Positions 1 to 5,757 of a stretch of DNA of 6,023 nt are shown here, piece by piece (within the stretch, counting starts at the first letter, position 1; the number at the start of each line of letters is the position of its first letter). The position numbers and the translations under genes were made by a program. Source of the stretch: Ruaniaceae bacterium. Its GTDB lineage: Bacteria > Actinomycetota > Actinomycetes > Actinomycetales > Actinomycetaceae. Where the stretch lies: NCBI GenBank assembly GCA_030450655.1, contig JAKDIE010000092.1, positions 1 through 6,023 of the forward strand, in the 5' to 3' direction. The notes under the pieces are model-generated. The model made no database searches. It saw only the letters and a program-made list of their open reading frames with translations, and was not told the origin of the DNA.

Positions 1-487
1 CCGGGCGCATCGGGGTGACGGTGCGCGGGGGGGGGCCCCCCCCCCCAGCGCCCCGGCGGGGTGGCCCCCCCCCCCGGCCCCGGCGTCGGATCGATTCGAG
101 GTTGCTCTGCGCGAGGTGGAGACGGACGCCCTCAGCGATCCGCCGCACACCGCGCGCCGTGAGAACCTCGTTCGATCCCTCAACGTCCCCCCTGACCAGC
201 GCAATGCCGATTGCGTCGAGGTCCTCGCGGGACGGCGGCGCGGCCCCCTCTTCGACCGCCGTCCCGCCCTTCCCATCCGGGAAGAGTTGTGCCAGTGCCG
301 CGCTCACGATGTCATCCGTGATACTCGAGGTGAACTCCTCGATGTTCTGCTCCGCGGCACTGGCGAGCGCGCGCAGGCGCTCTTCTTGGCTGGTGTGTGA
401 AGAGACGATCGCATAGAGGGTCTCGACGAGGAGCATCGCCACGAAGTCGGCGAAACCGAGTTCATCGACGCGCTGCAATTCTGGCAT
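1..487 (-). CDS. Unknown protein, paralogue of its upstream neighbour; partial, runs off the window edge
   Basis: The frame is open from an ATG at 487 down to base 2 (162 codons) with no stop, so the 3' end is outside the window. I do not recognise the family. Residues 9-69 align without gaps with the same positions of the protein encoded just upstream: about 18 of 61 residues are identical, including the shared patterns ELGFxxF, TDDI and AQLF. The match continues in a second helical stretch (about residues 86-136). Both proteins place the first conserved Phe at residue 12, which supports this start. The ribosome site is weak (GGGAC about 8 nt upstream), and the 16-bp gap suggests cotranscription with the gene before it. 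After residue ~136 the translation becomes Gly/Pro/Arg-rich because the DNA is runs of G and C. That tail may be an assembly artefact, so trust only residues 1-136. No signal peptide or membrane helix is evident. Overlapping plus-strand frames look like shadows. Confidence 0.75.
   Translation of the reverse strand, partial: MPELQRVDELGFADFVAMLLVETLYAIVSSHTSQEERLRALASAAEQNIEEFTSSITDDIVSAALAQLFPDGKGGTAVEEGAAPPSREDLDAIGIALVRGDVEGSNEVLTARGVRRIAEGVRLHLAQSNLESIRRRGRGGGPPRRGAGGGGPPPRTVTPMRP
27..75. repeat. G/C homopolymer runs at the window edge
   Basis: Nine G (27-35) are followed directly by eleven C (36-46), giving a perfect 18-bp G/C palindrome. A second run of eleven C lies at 65-75. Nothing comparable occurs elsewhere in the window. 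Such runs are rare in real coding sequence and common where reads fail, so this may be a low-quality contig end. The reading frame of the gene on the minus strand cannot be trusted beyond this point. Confidence 0.8.
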
Positions 488-503
488 TGGTCTGTCCCGT
501 CAC

Positions 504-1274
504 TCAGTTCTGGGCGAGCGGCAAGTAGTCGGTGCGGAAGTTGATCGTGACACCGCCCATCACCTCGACGTTGACCCCGGAATCGCTGTTCGACGCCGTG
601 TTGACGGTCGAGACCCGCATCGTGCTGAACTGCGTTGAGGCGCTCGCCTTGACCCAGAGGGACACCAGGCCACCGCTCTGCGCCTGGGCGCGGACCGCGA
701 AGGAGCTTCGCGTGGCATCGTTGGTGTACCGGCTGAACGAGTCCGAACCGTACGCGTTGAAGTTCAGCCTCGTCTCGATCTTGCCGTCCGTGACGACGAG
801 ACGGAGCATACCGATCTTCACCATCTCGGTGAGCAGCGTGTACTTGTTTGCGGCGATCCGCTTTGCCGCCGCATCCACGAGTGCCGCGTACTTGGTGGCA
901 TTGATAGCACCACTGGTGGCCACGTCGTTGTTGCTGGTGGCCGAGCCGTCCGTGACCGTCAGTGCCTCGTTCACAGATCGTACTTCGTCCGCGGTGAGGG
1001 ACTGACCCACCACGATGCCTGTGGGGCTGCCCTCGGGTTGTGCGTCTCGCGGCGGAAGAATCGCCGAGAAGAGTTGGACGATCTCCGCTGGGGTGATGTC
1101 GTCCTTCGTGTCGTTGATGAACGCCGTCAGCGATTTGCTGGTGGCCGTGAGCAGTTCGATGTACGCCTGCTGCTGGCGAATGTTCGCCGCGATCAGGGCG
1201 TCGAAGGTGTCGCTGACCAGCTTGGTGGTGAACTCGGGAAACCCGATCTCCTCAAGCCGGGACGCGTAGCCCAT
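504..1274 (-). CDS. Unknown 256-residue protein: helical N-terminal half, polar beta-rich C-terminal half
   Basis: I do not recognise this family. The ATG at 1274 gives 256 residues ending at TGA (504-506). I chose it because a perfect AGGAGG lies 10 nt upstream, and because the distance from the start to the conserved GFxxF motif (residues 11-15) then equals that in the paralogue downstream. An in-frame ATG at 1298 also has a fair site (AAGGA, 8 nt spacing) and would add eight residues. Residues 5-70 look like amphipathic helices (LLTATSKSLTAFINDTKDDI region). A Pro/Gly linker spans about 71-92 and a second helical segment about 93-155. From about 157 the sequence becomes alternating and rich in Ser, Thr, Asn and Val (LRLVV, VSLWVKA, VEVMGGVTINF), suggesting beta strands. 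There is no signal peptide, membrane helix or catalytic signature. The paired paralogues and polar strand-rich tail could fit a structural or assembly protein, but that is inference only. Confidence 0.85.
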   Translation of the reverse strand: MGYASRLEEIGFPEFTTKLVSDTFDALIAANIRQQQAYIELLTATSKSLTAFINDTKDDITPAEIVQLFSAILPPRDAQPEGSPTGIVVGQSLTADEVRSVNEALTVTDGSATSNNDVATSGAINATKYAALVDAAAKRIAANKYTLLTEMVKIGMLRLVVTDGKIETRLNFNAYGSDSFSRYTNDATRSSFAVRAQAQSGGLVSLWVKASASTQFSTMRVSTVNTASNSDSGVNVEVMGGVTINFRTDYLPLAQN

Positions 1275-1546
1275 CGCTGCGTTTCCTCCTGCTGGCATGA
1301 TGCCTGTCCTTTCCCAGCCGTGGCTGCGATTGCCTGCCGCAACTGTTGCGACATAAGGAAGGAGCGAACTGCCGGGCTCCTGATACATCCCGAACGAAAT
1401 ACGAGCGTGGGTTACTCACACGCGAAACGGTAGGCGGCGTCGTCGGCCATGAGAAGCCCCCGATTCTGGCGCTTTGAGGTGGAAACGGGACCGCACTGCG
1501 CCTAGAGTCGAAGGTGACGCATTCATCATCGAGCAGAGGAGTCACC
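1275..1546. promoter_or_regulatory. Divergent intergenic region with a small dyad
   Basis: These 272 bp separate the minus-strand unknown gene pair from the plus-strand baeRF gene and must carry both promoters. I see no clear consensus promoter. TTGAGG (1474-1479) and TAGAGT (1503-1508) are 23 bp apart, too far for a standard pair. GGAAAC at 1481-1486 could be an ECF-type -35 but lacks a convincing partner. An imperfect dyad, GCGTG..CACGC at 1405-1423, is a possible operator. The region looks somewhat richer in A/T around 1381-1420 than the genes on either side. Confidence 0.4.
1285..1290 (-). promoter_or_regulatory. Shine-Dalgarno site AGGAGG that decides the start at 1274
   Basis: The minus strand reads AGGAGG ten bases before the ATG at 1274. 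It lies inside the short frame opened by the alternative ATG at 1298, so initiation at 1298 would run across this site. The perfect match is the main evidence for the downstream start. Confidence 0.7.
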
Positions 1547-2650
1547 ATGCATATTGACATGCCGCGCCGCACCGATATCGAACGGATTAGTGCAGCTCGC
1601 GACCCTCTCAGTATCAGCATCTTCGCGCCCACCACGCCACTTCCCACCCATGCGGAAGAGAACCGGCTCCGCGTGAAGACGCTGTTCAGTACCGCACTCA
1701 AGAGCGTCAACGAGATCGCCGATGTGCGCACCAGCCGCCAGATCGTGGAGCACGTCGAGGCGCTGCTCGAGGACACCGATTTCTGGCGGACTCTCGGCCG
1801 GAGCCTGGCCATCTTCATCACCCCCTCGGGGATCACCGAGTATCGGCTCCCCAACGAGCTCACCGAGTACGTGTCCGTTGCCGATCGCTTCACGATCACG
1901 CCGCTCCTGCGGGCGGTGACCTTCCCGCACGCCGCGCTGGTGCTGGCGATCTCGCAGAACGGCGCCCGTCTCGTGGGGGTCAACGCGGATGCTCCCGCGG
2001 AGACGATCGACGTCCCCGAACTGCCGCAGCAGGGCGCGGAGGATGCACTTGGTGTGCCGTCCGTTGGCGCGCGTTCGCACCACGGGCGTTTGCACGGGGA
2101 TGAGGGCCGCACGGTGCGCTTGACCCAGTATGCGCGCGCGGTTGATCACTCCCTGCGCCCCACCTTCAACGGCACCTCGCTCCCGCTGATCCTCGCGGCA
2201 ACCGAGCCTCTCCTGAGCATCTACCGCAACTTGTGCGGGTATGACGGGCTCCTGGCGGACGCCATCCGCGGGAACCCGGACGAGAGCAGCGACGCCGAGT
2301 TGGCGGCGGCCGCCCGAGGGATCCTCGATGACCTCTACGCCAAGCAACTGCGCGAGTTGAAGGAACTCTTCAGCGATCGCTCGAACAGCGGCCGCGCCAC
2401 CACCGATCTCAGTGACCTCGCCCGGGCGGCGAGCTTCGGGGCTCTCAACACTCTCGCGGTCCAGATGGACGCGGAGGTGCATGGCACCGTGGATGACACC
2501 GGCGTGCTCCACCTGGACGAGTCCGATCACGATGCCCTCGAAGAAATCGCGCGGCGCGCAATCTCGACCGGTGCGCGCGTGCTCGCCGTGCGGGCCTCGG
2601 ATCTTCCCGACGGTGTCGTGGCAGCGGGGATCTTGCGGTTCGCCGTCTAG
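1547..2650 (+). CDS. baeRF family 3 protein (bacterial archaeo-eukaryotic release factor-like)
   Basis: The protein has 367 residues, from an ATG preceded by AGAGGAG at 5 nt spacing; the GTG eleven codons upstream lacks such a site. I recognise the baeRF family 3 pattern along the whole length. It shows an opening strand SISIFAPTT (22-30), EENRLRVKTL (37-46) before a long helix, DFW (78-80), LAIFITPSGITEYRLP (87-102), DRF (113-115) and LAISQNGARLVGVN (133-146). Then come LILAATEPLLSIYRN (214-228), GNPDE (242-246), GRATTDL (282-288) and the closing strand RVLAVRASDLP (344-354). This family is related by fold to the eRF1/Pelota middle and C-terminal domains and has been proposed, from comparative analysis, to act on ribosomes or nascent chains in stress. 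No GGQ hydrolysis motif is present, so classical peptide release is unlikely. It is soluble and cytoplasmic by sequence. It is divergent from the unknown gene pair and 131 bp before the transporter. Family call is confident; cellular role is unknown. Confidence 0.88.
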   Translation: MHIDMPRRTDIERISAARDPLSISIFAPTTPLPTHAEENRLRVKTLFSTALKSVNEIADVRTSRQIVEHVEALLEDTDFWRTLGRSLAIFITPSGITEYRLPNELTEYVSVADRFTITPLLRAVTFPHAALVLAISQNGARLVGVNADAPAETIDVPELPQQGAEDALGVPSVGARSHHGRLHGDEGRTVRLTQYARAVDHSLRPTFNGTSLPLILAATEPLLSIYRNLCGYDGLLADAIRGNPDESSDAELAAAARGILDDLYAKQLRELKELFSDRSNSGRATTDLSDLARAASFGALNTLAVQMDAEVHGTVDDTGVLHLDESDHDALEEIARRAISTGARVLAVRASDLPDGVVAAGILRFAV

Positions 2651-2684
2651 CACCAGGTGGCGCCAGCGCGCACCAGCTGGCGCC
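2651..2684. terminator. Strong stem-loop made of two near-identical repeats after the baeRF stop
   Basis: Immediately after the stop codon, two 14-bp repeats (2651-2664 and 2671-2684) match at 13 of 14 bases, reading CACCAG(G/C)TGGCGCC. They also form a perfect 9-bp stem, GGCGCCAGC (2659-2667) with GCTGGCGCC (2676-2684), with an 8-nt loop. No T-run follows, so it would be an imperfect intrinsic terminator; high-GC bacteria often use such hairpins. An operator for the transporter gene downstream is the alternative. Confidence 0.5.
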
Positions 2685-2781
2685 GCCCGCCTGCCACTCC
2701 CCGGCTCCGGCACGGCGGGTGTCCACAAACATGGGATAGTGATCGCGGTGCCATTGCGGCGCCACGTTCTCAGGGAGATGC

Positions 2782-4194
2782 ATGAACCAGTCGTCGGTGA
2801 GCTTCAAGAGTCTTCTCCTGATTGGTTTGGGGTTCTTCGCCGTCAGCGCCTCATGGGCCGCGTACAACGCGTACCTGCCGCTGATCCTCTCCGGCGCGGG
2901 CCTGACCACGGCAGGGATCGGCGTCGTCATGGCGCTGGACAACGTGTTCGGCCTCACGGTCCAGCCGCTGTTCGGCATGATCTCGGACCGCACGCGCTCG
3001 CCGTGGGGCCGCCGCCTCCCGTTCGCGCTCATCTGCGCGCCGATCGCCGCGATCGCGCTGATGCTCATGCCCGTGGCTGCGAATATCGGCGTCTCCATCC
3101 TCATCATCCTCGTGGTGATCTACACGCTCACGATGGCGTTCTGGCGCGCCCCGATCGTGGCGCTCATGCCGGATCTCGTGGCCCCCGAAGGTCGCTCCCG
3201 CGCCAACGGGGTCATCAACTTCATGGGCAGCCTCGGCAACGTGCTCATCTTCGGAATCGGTGGTTTGCTGGTGGCGCGGTTCGCGTTCGCCGGGCCGTTC
3301 ACCCTCGCCGGAGTGCTGATGATCGTGGCCGTGGTGCTGCTCGTCGTGTTCGTCCACGAGAACCCGGCGTTCCGTTCCCCGAAACTCTCATTCATCTCAC
3401 TGCGGGATCCCCTCACGGAGCACGGCTCGATCAGCACGGATGTGCCGCCCGTGTCCCTGCCCGACGACGCCACCCGGGCCCTGGCGGAACTGCCCACCTC
3501 CGCTCCTGCCACCCCGGCAATCCCTGCGGAGCCGCTGCCCGCCGTCGGCATCTGGACTCGTATCCGGAATCTGATCGCGCCGCCGCTCTCGCTCACGCCT
3601 CCGCAGAAGCGCAGCCTGCTCTTTATCTTGGCGGCGATGTTCGTGTACACCATGGGCGCCAATGCGGTGGACACCTTCGTCACCCTCTATCTCCATCAAG
3701 AGCTCGGCGTGCCCGAATCGCAGGTGACGCTGAACCTGCTGCCGTACCTCGCGGCGTCCATCCTGTTCGCAATCCCGGCGGGGTTCATCGGGCAGTGGAT
3801 TGGGCGGCGCAACTCGATGGCGATCGGCCTGGCCGGCTCGGCGGTGCTGTTCATGTACCTCTGGGGAGTGACCGACGTCGCCACCCTCCGCCTCCTCATG
3901 CCCATCTACGGGGTCCTCTGGATCACCGTGATCGTCAACGCGCTTCCGCTCACCGTGGAGCTCGGCGGCGTGGAGCACACGGGCACGCTCACCGCGTACT
4001 ACTATCTCGCGGGGAGCTCAGGCGCCGTGATCAGCCCGATCCTGTTCGGGGTCATCCGGGACCTCACGGGAGATTTCAGCCTCATCTTCGTGTATGCGGC
4101 GGTGGCGTTTGCGATCGCGTCGATCGTGCTCGTGGGGTTCGTGCGGCACGGTGAGGCCGGGGACTCGGCGACGCTTGGCGTGGCCGCCGCCTGA
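2782..4194 (+). CDS. MFS transporter, SLC45/GPH-like (probable sugar or glycoside cation symporter)
   Basis: This 470-residue inner-membrane protein has twelve likely membrane helices: about 9-31, 43-66, 81-99, 103-125, 144-167, 172-191, 277-303, 318-338, 346-362, 368-392, 401-424 and 432-454. The loop between helices 2 and 3 carries SDRTRSPWGRRLPF (68-81). This is the form of MFS motif A typical of SLC45 sucrose transporters and related GPH-type symporters. A weaker matching motif, QWIGRRNS (338-345), follows helix 8. The central cytoplasmic loop (about 192-276) is long and Pro/Ala-rich. The likely substrate is a sugar or glycoside taken up with a cation, but substrate cannot be read from the sequence. 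The ATG at 2782 is preceded by AGGGAG at a short 4-nt spacing; the ATG at 2778 is out of frame. GATAGT at 2735-2740 is a possible -10. No sugar hydrolase or regulator lies nearby to name the substrate. Confidence 0.88.
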   Translation: MNQSSVSFKSLLLIGLGFFAVSASWAAYNAYLPLILSGAGLTTAGIGVVMALDNVFGLTVQPLFGMISDRTRSPWGRRLPFALICAPIAAIALMLMPVAANIGVSILIILVVIYTLTMAFWRAPIVALMPDLVAPEGRSRANGVINFMGSLGNVLIFGIGGLLVARFAFAGPFTLAGVLMIVAVVLLVVFVHENPAFRSPKLSFISLRDPLTEHGSISTDVPPVSLPDDATRALAELPTSAPATPAIPAEPLPAVGIWTRIRNLIAPPLSLTPPQKRSLLFILAAMFVYTMGANAVDTFVTLYLHQELGVPESQVTLNLLPYLAASILFAIPAGFIGQWIGRRNSMAIGLAGSAVLFMYLWGVTDVATLRLLMPIYGVLWITVIVNALPLTVELGGVEHTGTLTAYYYLAGSSGAVISPILFGVIRDLTGDFSLIFVYAAVAFAIASIVLVGFVRHGEAGDSATLGVAAA

Positions 4195-4207
4195 GCGCCC
4201 GGCGCTC
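4193..4207 (+). terminator. Short stem-loop overlapping the transporter stop codon
   Basis: GAGCGC (4193-4198) and GCGCTC (4202-4207) form a 6-bp stem with a 3-base loop, starting inside the TGA stop. There is no T-run. It may help end the transporter transcript, but the stem is short and could occur by chance in GC-rich DNA. Confidence 0.3.
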
Positions 4208-4280
4208 CACTCACCACGTCATGCGTGTCTGGTAAGTCTGGGGTACCAGCGCGGCGGGCGGTGTTCGGTGGCCACGCTGG

Positions 4281-4396
4281 CGCGCAACGCGAGCCTCGCA
4301 GGTGCCCTTCGGCCCGGGCGGCAGCGAATCTGATGCGTGGCGTGGGTGAACGCGCAATGCAAGCTTCGCAGGCGTTCGTGGGCCTGGACGGCAGCG
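4281..4396. repeat. Degenerate 46-bp direct repeat, two copies 70 bp apart
   Basis: Bases 4281-4326 and 4351-4396 match at 36 of 46 positions without gaps. Both begin CGCGCAA and end GACGGCAGCG or GGCGGCAGCG. The 70-bp offset is not a multiple of three, so they cannot be repeats within one reading frame. When read as codons, each gives an R-A-x-x-A-S-Q type peptide, and the second copy resembles the possible coding start at the right window edge. It may be a decayed duplication. Confidence 0.45.
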
Positions 4397-4404
4397 GCGG
4401 CGCC

Positions 4405-4425
4405 CGCGGTGTTGGTGTCACCGCG
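4405..4425. repeat. Stem-loop, 7-bp perfect stem
   Basis: CGCGGTG (4405-4411) pairs with CACCGCG (4419-4425) across a 7-base loop. It is 211 bp past the transporter stop. No T-run follows in either direction. Role unknown; it could block transcription between the convergent genes. Confidence 0.35.
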
Positions 4426-4484
4426 CCTGTAGCTGGCGGCGTGTGACCATTCTCGAGCGATTCATGCCTACGCCCGGCTGCTAG

Positions 4485-4558
4485 TGACCGGATACGGTCA
4501 TCCACCGCCAGGCGAGGCCACATTCCGCCCCAAAGCGGTCATCCACAGCCAGCGGAGA
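4485..4558. repeat. Perfect small hairpin and a 41-bp-spaced repeat of its arm
   Basis: TGACCG (4485-4490) and CGGTCA (4495-4500) form a perfect 6-bp stem with loop GATA. The right arm starts a 17-bp unit, CGGTCATCCACCGCCAG (4495-4511), which recurs at 4536-4552 with one mismatch. The GGTCATCC core resembles the GTCATCCCGCG units further right, so this may be a worn member of the same repeat family. Confidence 0.45.
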
Positions 4559-4637
4559 CTGCCCAAGCCACGAGCCCGGTCCGCCGGCATCCAGGCCTTG
4601 GGACACCTGCGGCGGCCACCGCGGTGTGATCCCTTCA

Positions 4638-4730
4638 CTCGTCATCCCGCGCGAAGCCGCGGGATCCAGGCCAAGGATCCTCACCCAAAGGCGGCGTTCT
4701 GGATTCTGCGACTACGCGCAGAATGACGAG
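4638..4730. repeat. 93-bp inverted composite element (copy A), two hairpins facing each other
   Basis: The 32-bp ends (4638-4669 and 4699-4730) are inverted copies with 26 of 32 bases matching, around a 29-bp core. Each end is itself a hairpin: ATCCCGCG/CGCGGGAT (4644-4651 with 4658-4665) and ATTCTGCG/CGCAGAAT (4703-4710 with 4717-4724), both with 6-base loops. Two stem positions differ between the ends, and both partners changed together, which keeps pairing. This points to a structure-preserving palindromic repeat, like REP/BIME or small MITE elements. No coding potential. Confidence 0.7.
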
Positions 4731-4911
4731 GTGACCGAGCGGGCGGCGCGTTGCTCGGCGGGGTCTGCCAGTCGCTCGCGCAGAATGACGAAGTCAGCGA
4801 GCACTGGATCGCACGGGATGACAAGCTGAGCCAGCGCGGGATCGCGCAGAATGACGAGGTGAACAAGCGGGCGGAGCCTTACTCGGTGGGGCCCGCCAGT
4901 CGCTCGCGCAG
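4715..4911. repeat. 69-bp direct duplication that includes the phosphatase gene end
   Basis: Bases 4715-4783 and 4843-4911 match at 61 of 69 positions without gaps, at an offset of exactly 128. The second copy contains the last ten codons and stop of the phosphatase gene (LRERLAGPTE). In the first copy the same frame reads LRERLADPAE, with CAA where the gene has its TAA stop. Both copies begin with the CGCGCAGAATGACGAGGTGA unit of the dispersed repeat family. Confidence 0.75.
4757..4855 (-). repeat. 33-bp tandem array, about three units
   Basis: On the minus strand, units begin at 4855, 4822 and 4789, each opening with GTCATTCTG or GTCATCCCG. The first two units match at 23 of 33 positions; the third keeps only its first ~14 bases before merging into the duplicated segment. 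The period is a multiple of three, so a frame reads VILRDPALAQL-like 11-residue repeats, but no start site supports translation. Confidence 0.5.
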
Positions 4912-5697
4912 CGCCGCGAGATCGTCGCTCGCGAGGCCACCCGAGGCGAGGTATCCGGCGGCGCCGCCAAACTCGGCATCCACCCAGGCGAGCGCCCGCT
5001 CGATCGCCTCGCGGGGCGATTTCGCCATGAGGGTGCCCAAAGCTGGCGTGATCGGGATCCCGTGGGACGTGACCGCCGCGAACATCGCGTCCGCCCACGG
5101 CCCGGCAAGGTTGCGTTCGGTGGTGGCGTAGTCCGCCACCACGTGCTCCCGCTCGGCGCCCACGGCGTCCAGGATCAGCGCCGTCGCAACGCCGGTGCGA
5201 TCCTTGCCCGCAGTACAGTGCACCAGTATGCCAGGGTGATCATCGCCGTCGGGCAGGGCAACGAGCCGCGCCACCTCCGCGAAATCGGCGGCGCTGGATT
5301 CGAGCATCATCACGTACAGCTCGCCCGGGTGAGGGAGGGATGAGGTGGCCTCGAGAACCTGTTCGCGCGTGAGCGCGGGGCCTTCGCCGAGTTCCACGAG
5401 GGTGTCAAGCATCGAGCCTGCGCGGATCGGGAGCTCCACGCTGCGAATCGGGCGCGCGTGCGGCAGGACGTTCGGGGATGCGGCGCGCTCGGTGGGCGTG
5501 CGCAGGTCCACCACCACGCCGATCGGGCTGGTCTCGAGCGCTTCCCGGCCCGCCGGGGTGAGGTTCGCGAGCGCGTCCGAGCGGTAGAGGATGCCGGCGC
5601 GGGTGTGTCCGCCCGTAGCGAGCGGCGTGCCGCCGGTGTCCCGGAAGTTGACGAGGCCATCGAGGCGCGCGGGGGTATCGGCGAGGTGGGAGATCAT
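4879..5697 (-). CDS. Protein tyrosine phosphatase, PtpB-like (tyrosine phosphatase family 3)
   Basis: This 272-residue protein hydrolyses phosphate esters through a cysteine-phosphate intermediate. The P-loop HCTAGKDRTG (160-169) gives nucleophile Cys161 and Arg167 in the CX5R signature. The N-terminal LVNFRDTGG (15-23), GILYRSD (35-41) and VVDLRTPTER (62-71) are the usual companions in the family of mycobacterial PtpB and Listeria LipA, and the length fits. Substrates may be phosphotyrosine, phosphoserine or phosphoinositides; this cannot be told here. I chose the ATG at 5697 because NFRDTGG then begins at residue 17. The frame stays open another 59 codons upstream, but that part is repeat DNA with an artificial GMTK periodicity. 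The start has AGGA about 7 nt upstream. There is no signal peptide, so it is probably cytoplasmic unless exported by another route. Repeat elements sit on both sides, and its last ten codons belong to a duplicated segment. Confidence 0.9.
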   Translation of the reverse strand: MISHLADTPARLDGLVNFRDTGGTPLATGGHTRAGILYRSDALANLTPAGREALETSPIGVVVDLRTPTERAASPNVLPHARPIRSVELPIRAGSMLDTLVELGEGPALTREQVLEATSSLPHPGELYVMMLESSAADFAEVARLVALPDGDDHPGILVHCTAGKDRTGVATALILDAVGAEREHVVADYATTERNLAGPWADAMFAAVTSHGIPITPALGTLMAKSPREAIERALAWVDAEFGGAAGYLASGGLASDDLAALRERLAGPTE

Positions 5698-5757
5698 ACT
5701 CCTATCCTGCACCCGGGGAGTGCTCGAGGAGGCATTCGATCGCTTCGTGAGCCAACT

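Larger units (their letters stand above)
4195..4878. other. 684-bp gene-free region rich in repeats and hairpins
   Basis: This stretch lies between the convergent transporter and phosphatase genes. The open frames in it lack ribosome sites and change frame between repeat copies, so I see no real gene. Its left part (4281-4425) holds a degenerate 46-bp repeat and a stem-loop. The middle (4485-4558) holds a small hairpin and a 41-bp-spaced repeat. The right part (4638-4878) holds a 93-bp inverted element, a 33-bp tandem array and a duplicated copy of the phosphatase gene end. No transposase remnant is visible. Confidence 0.7.

Noticed and set aside
116..400. Plus-strand open frame opposite the partial unknown gene
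   Set aside because: It is the exact antisense of the minus-strand frame that shows paralogy to its neighbour, and has an Arg-rich composition typical of a shadow frame.
1252..2112. Minus-strand frame across the divergent spacer and the baeRF gene
   Set aside because: Antisense to a well-supported coding region, Ser/Arg-rich, and without a ribosome site.
2412..4154. Very long plus-strand frame (580 codons) across the baeRF and transporter genes
   Set aside because: It overlaps two recognisable proteins in another frame and its His/Arg/Gly/Pro-rich translation has no domain pattern; long antisense and shifted frames are expected in GC-rich DNA.
4225..4446. Small plus-strand gene after the transporter
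   Set aside because: No ribosome site, Gly/Ala/Arg-rich translation, and the repeat copies inside it lie in different frames.
4638..4730. Insertion sequence
   Set aside because: Inverted ends are present but only 29 bp of core lies between them, with no transposase and no clear target-site duplication.
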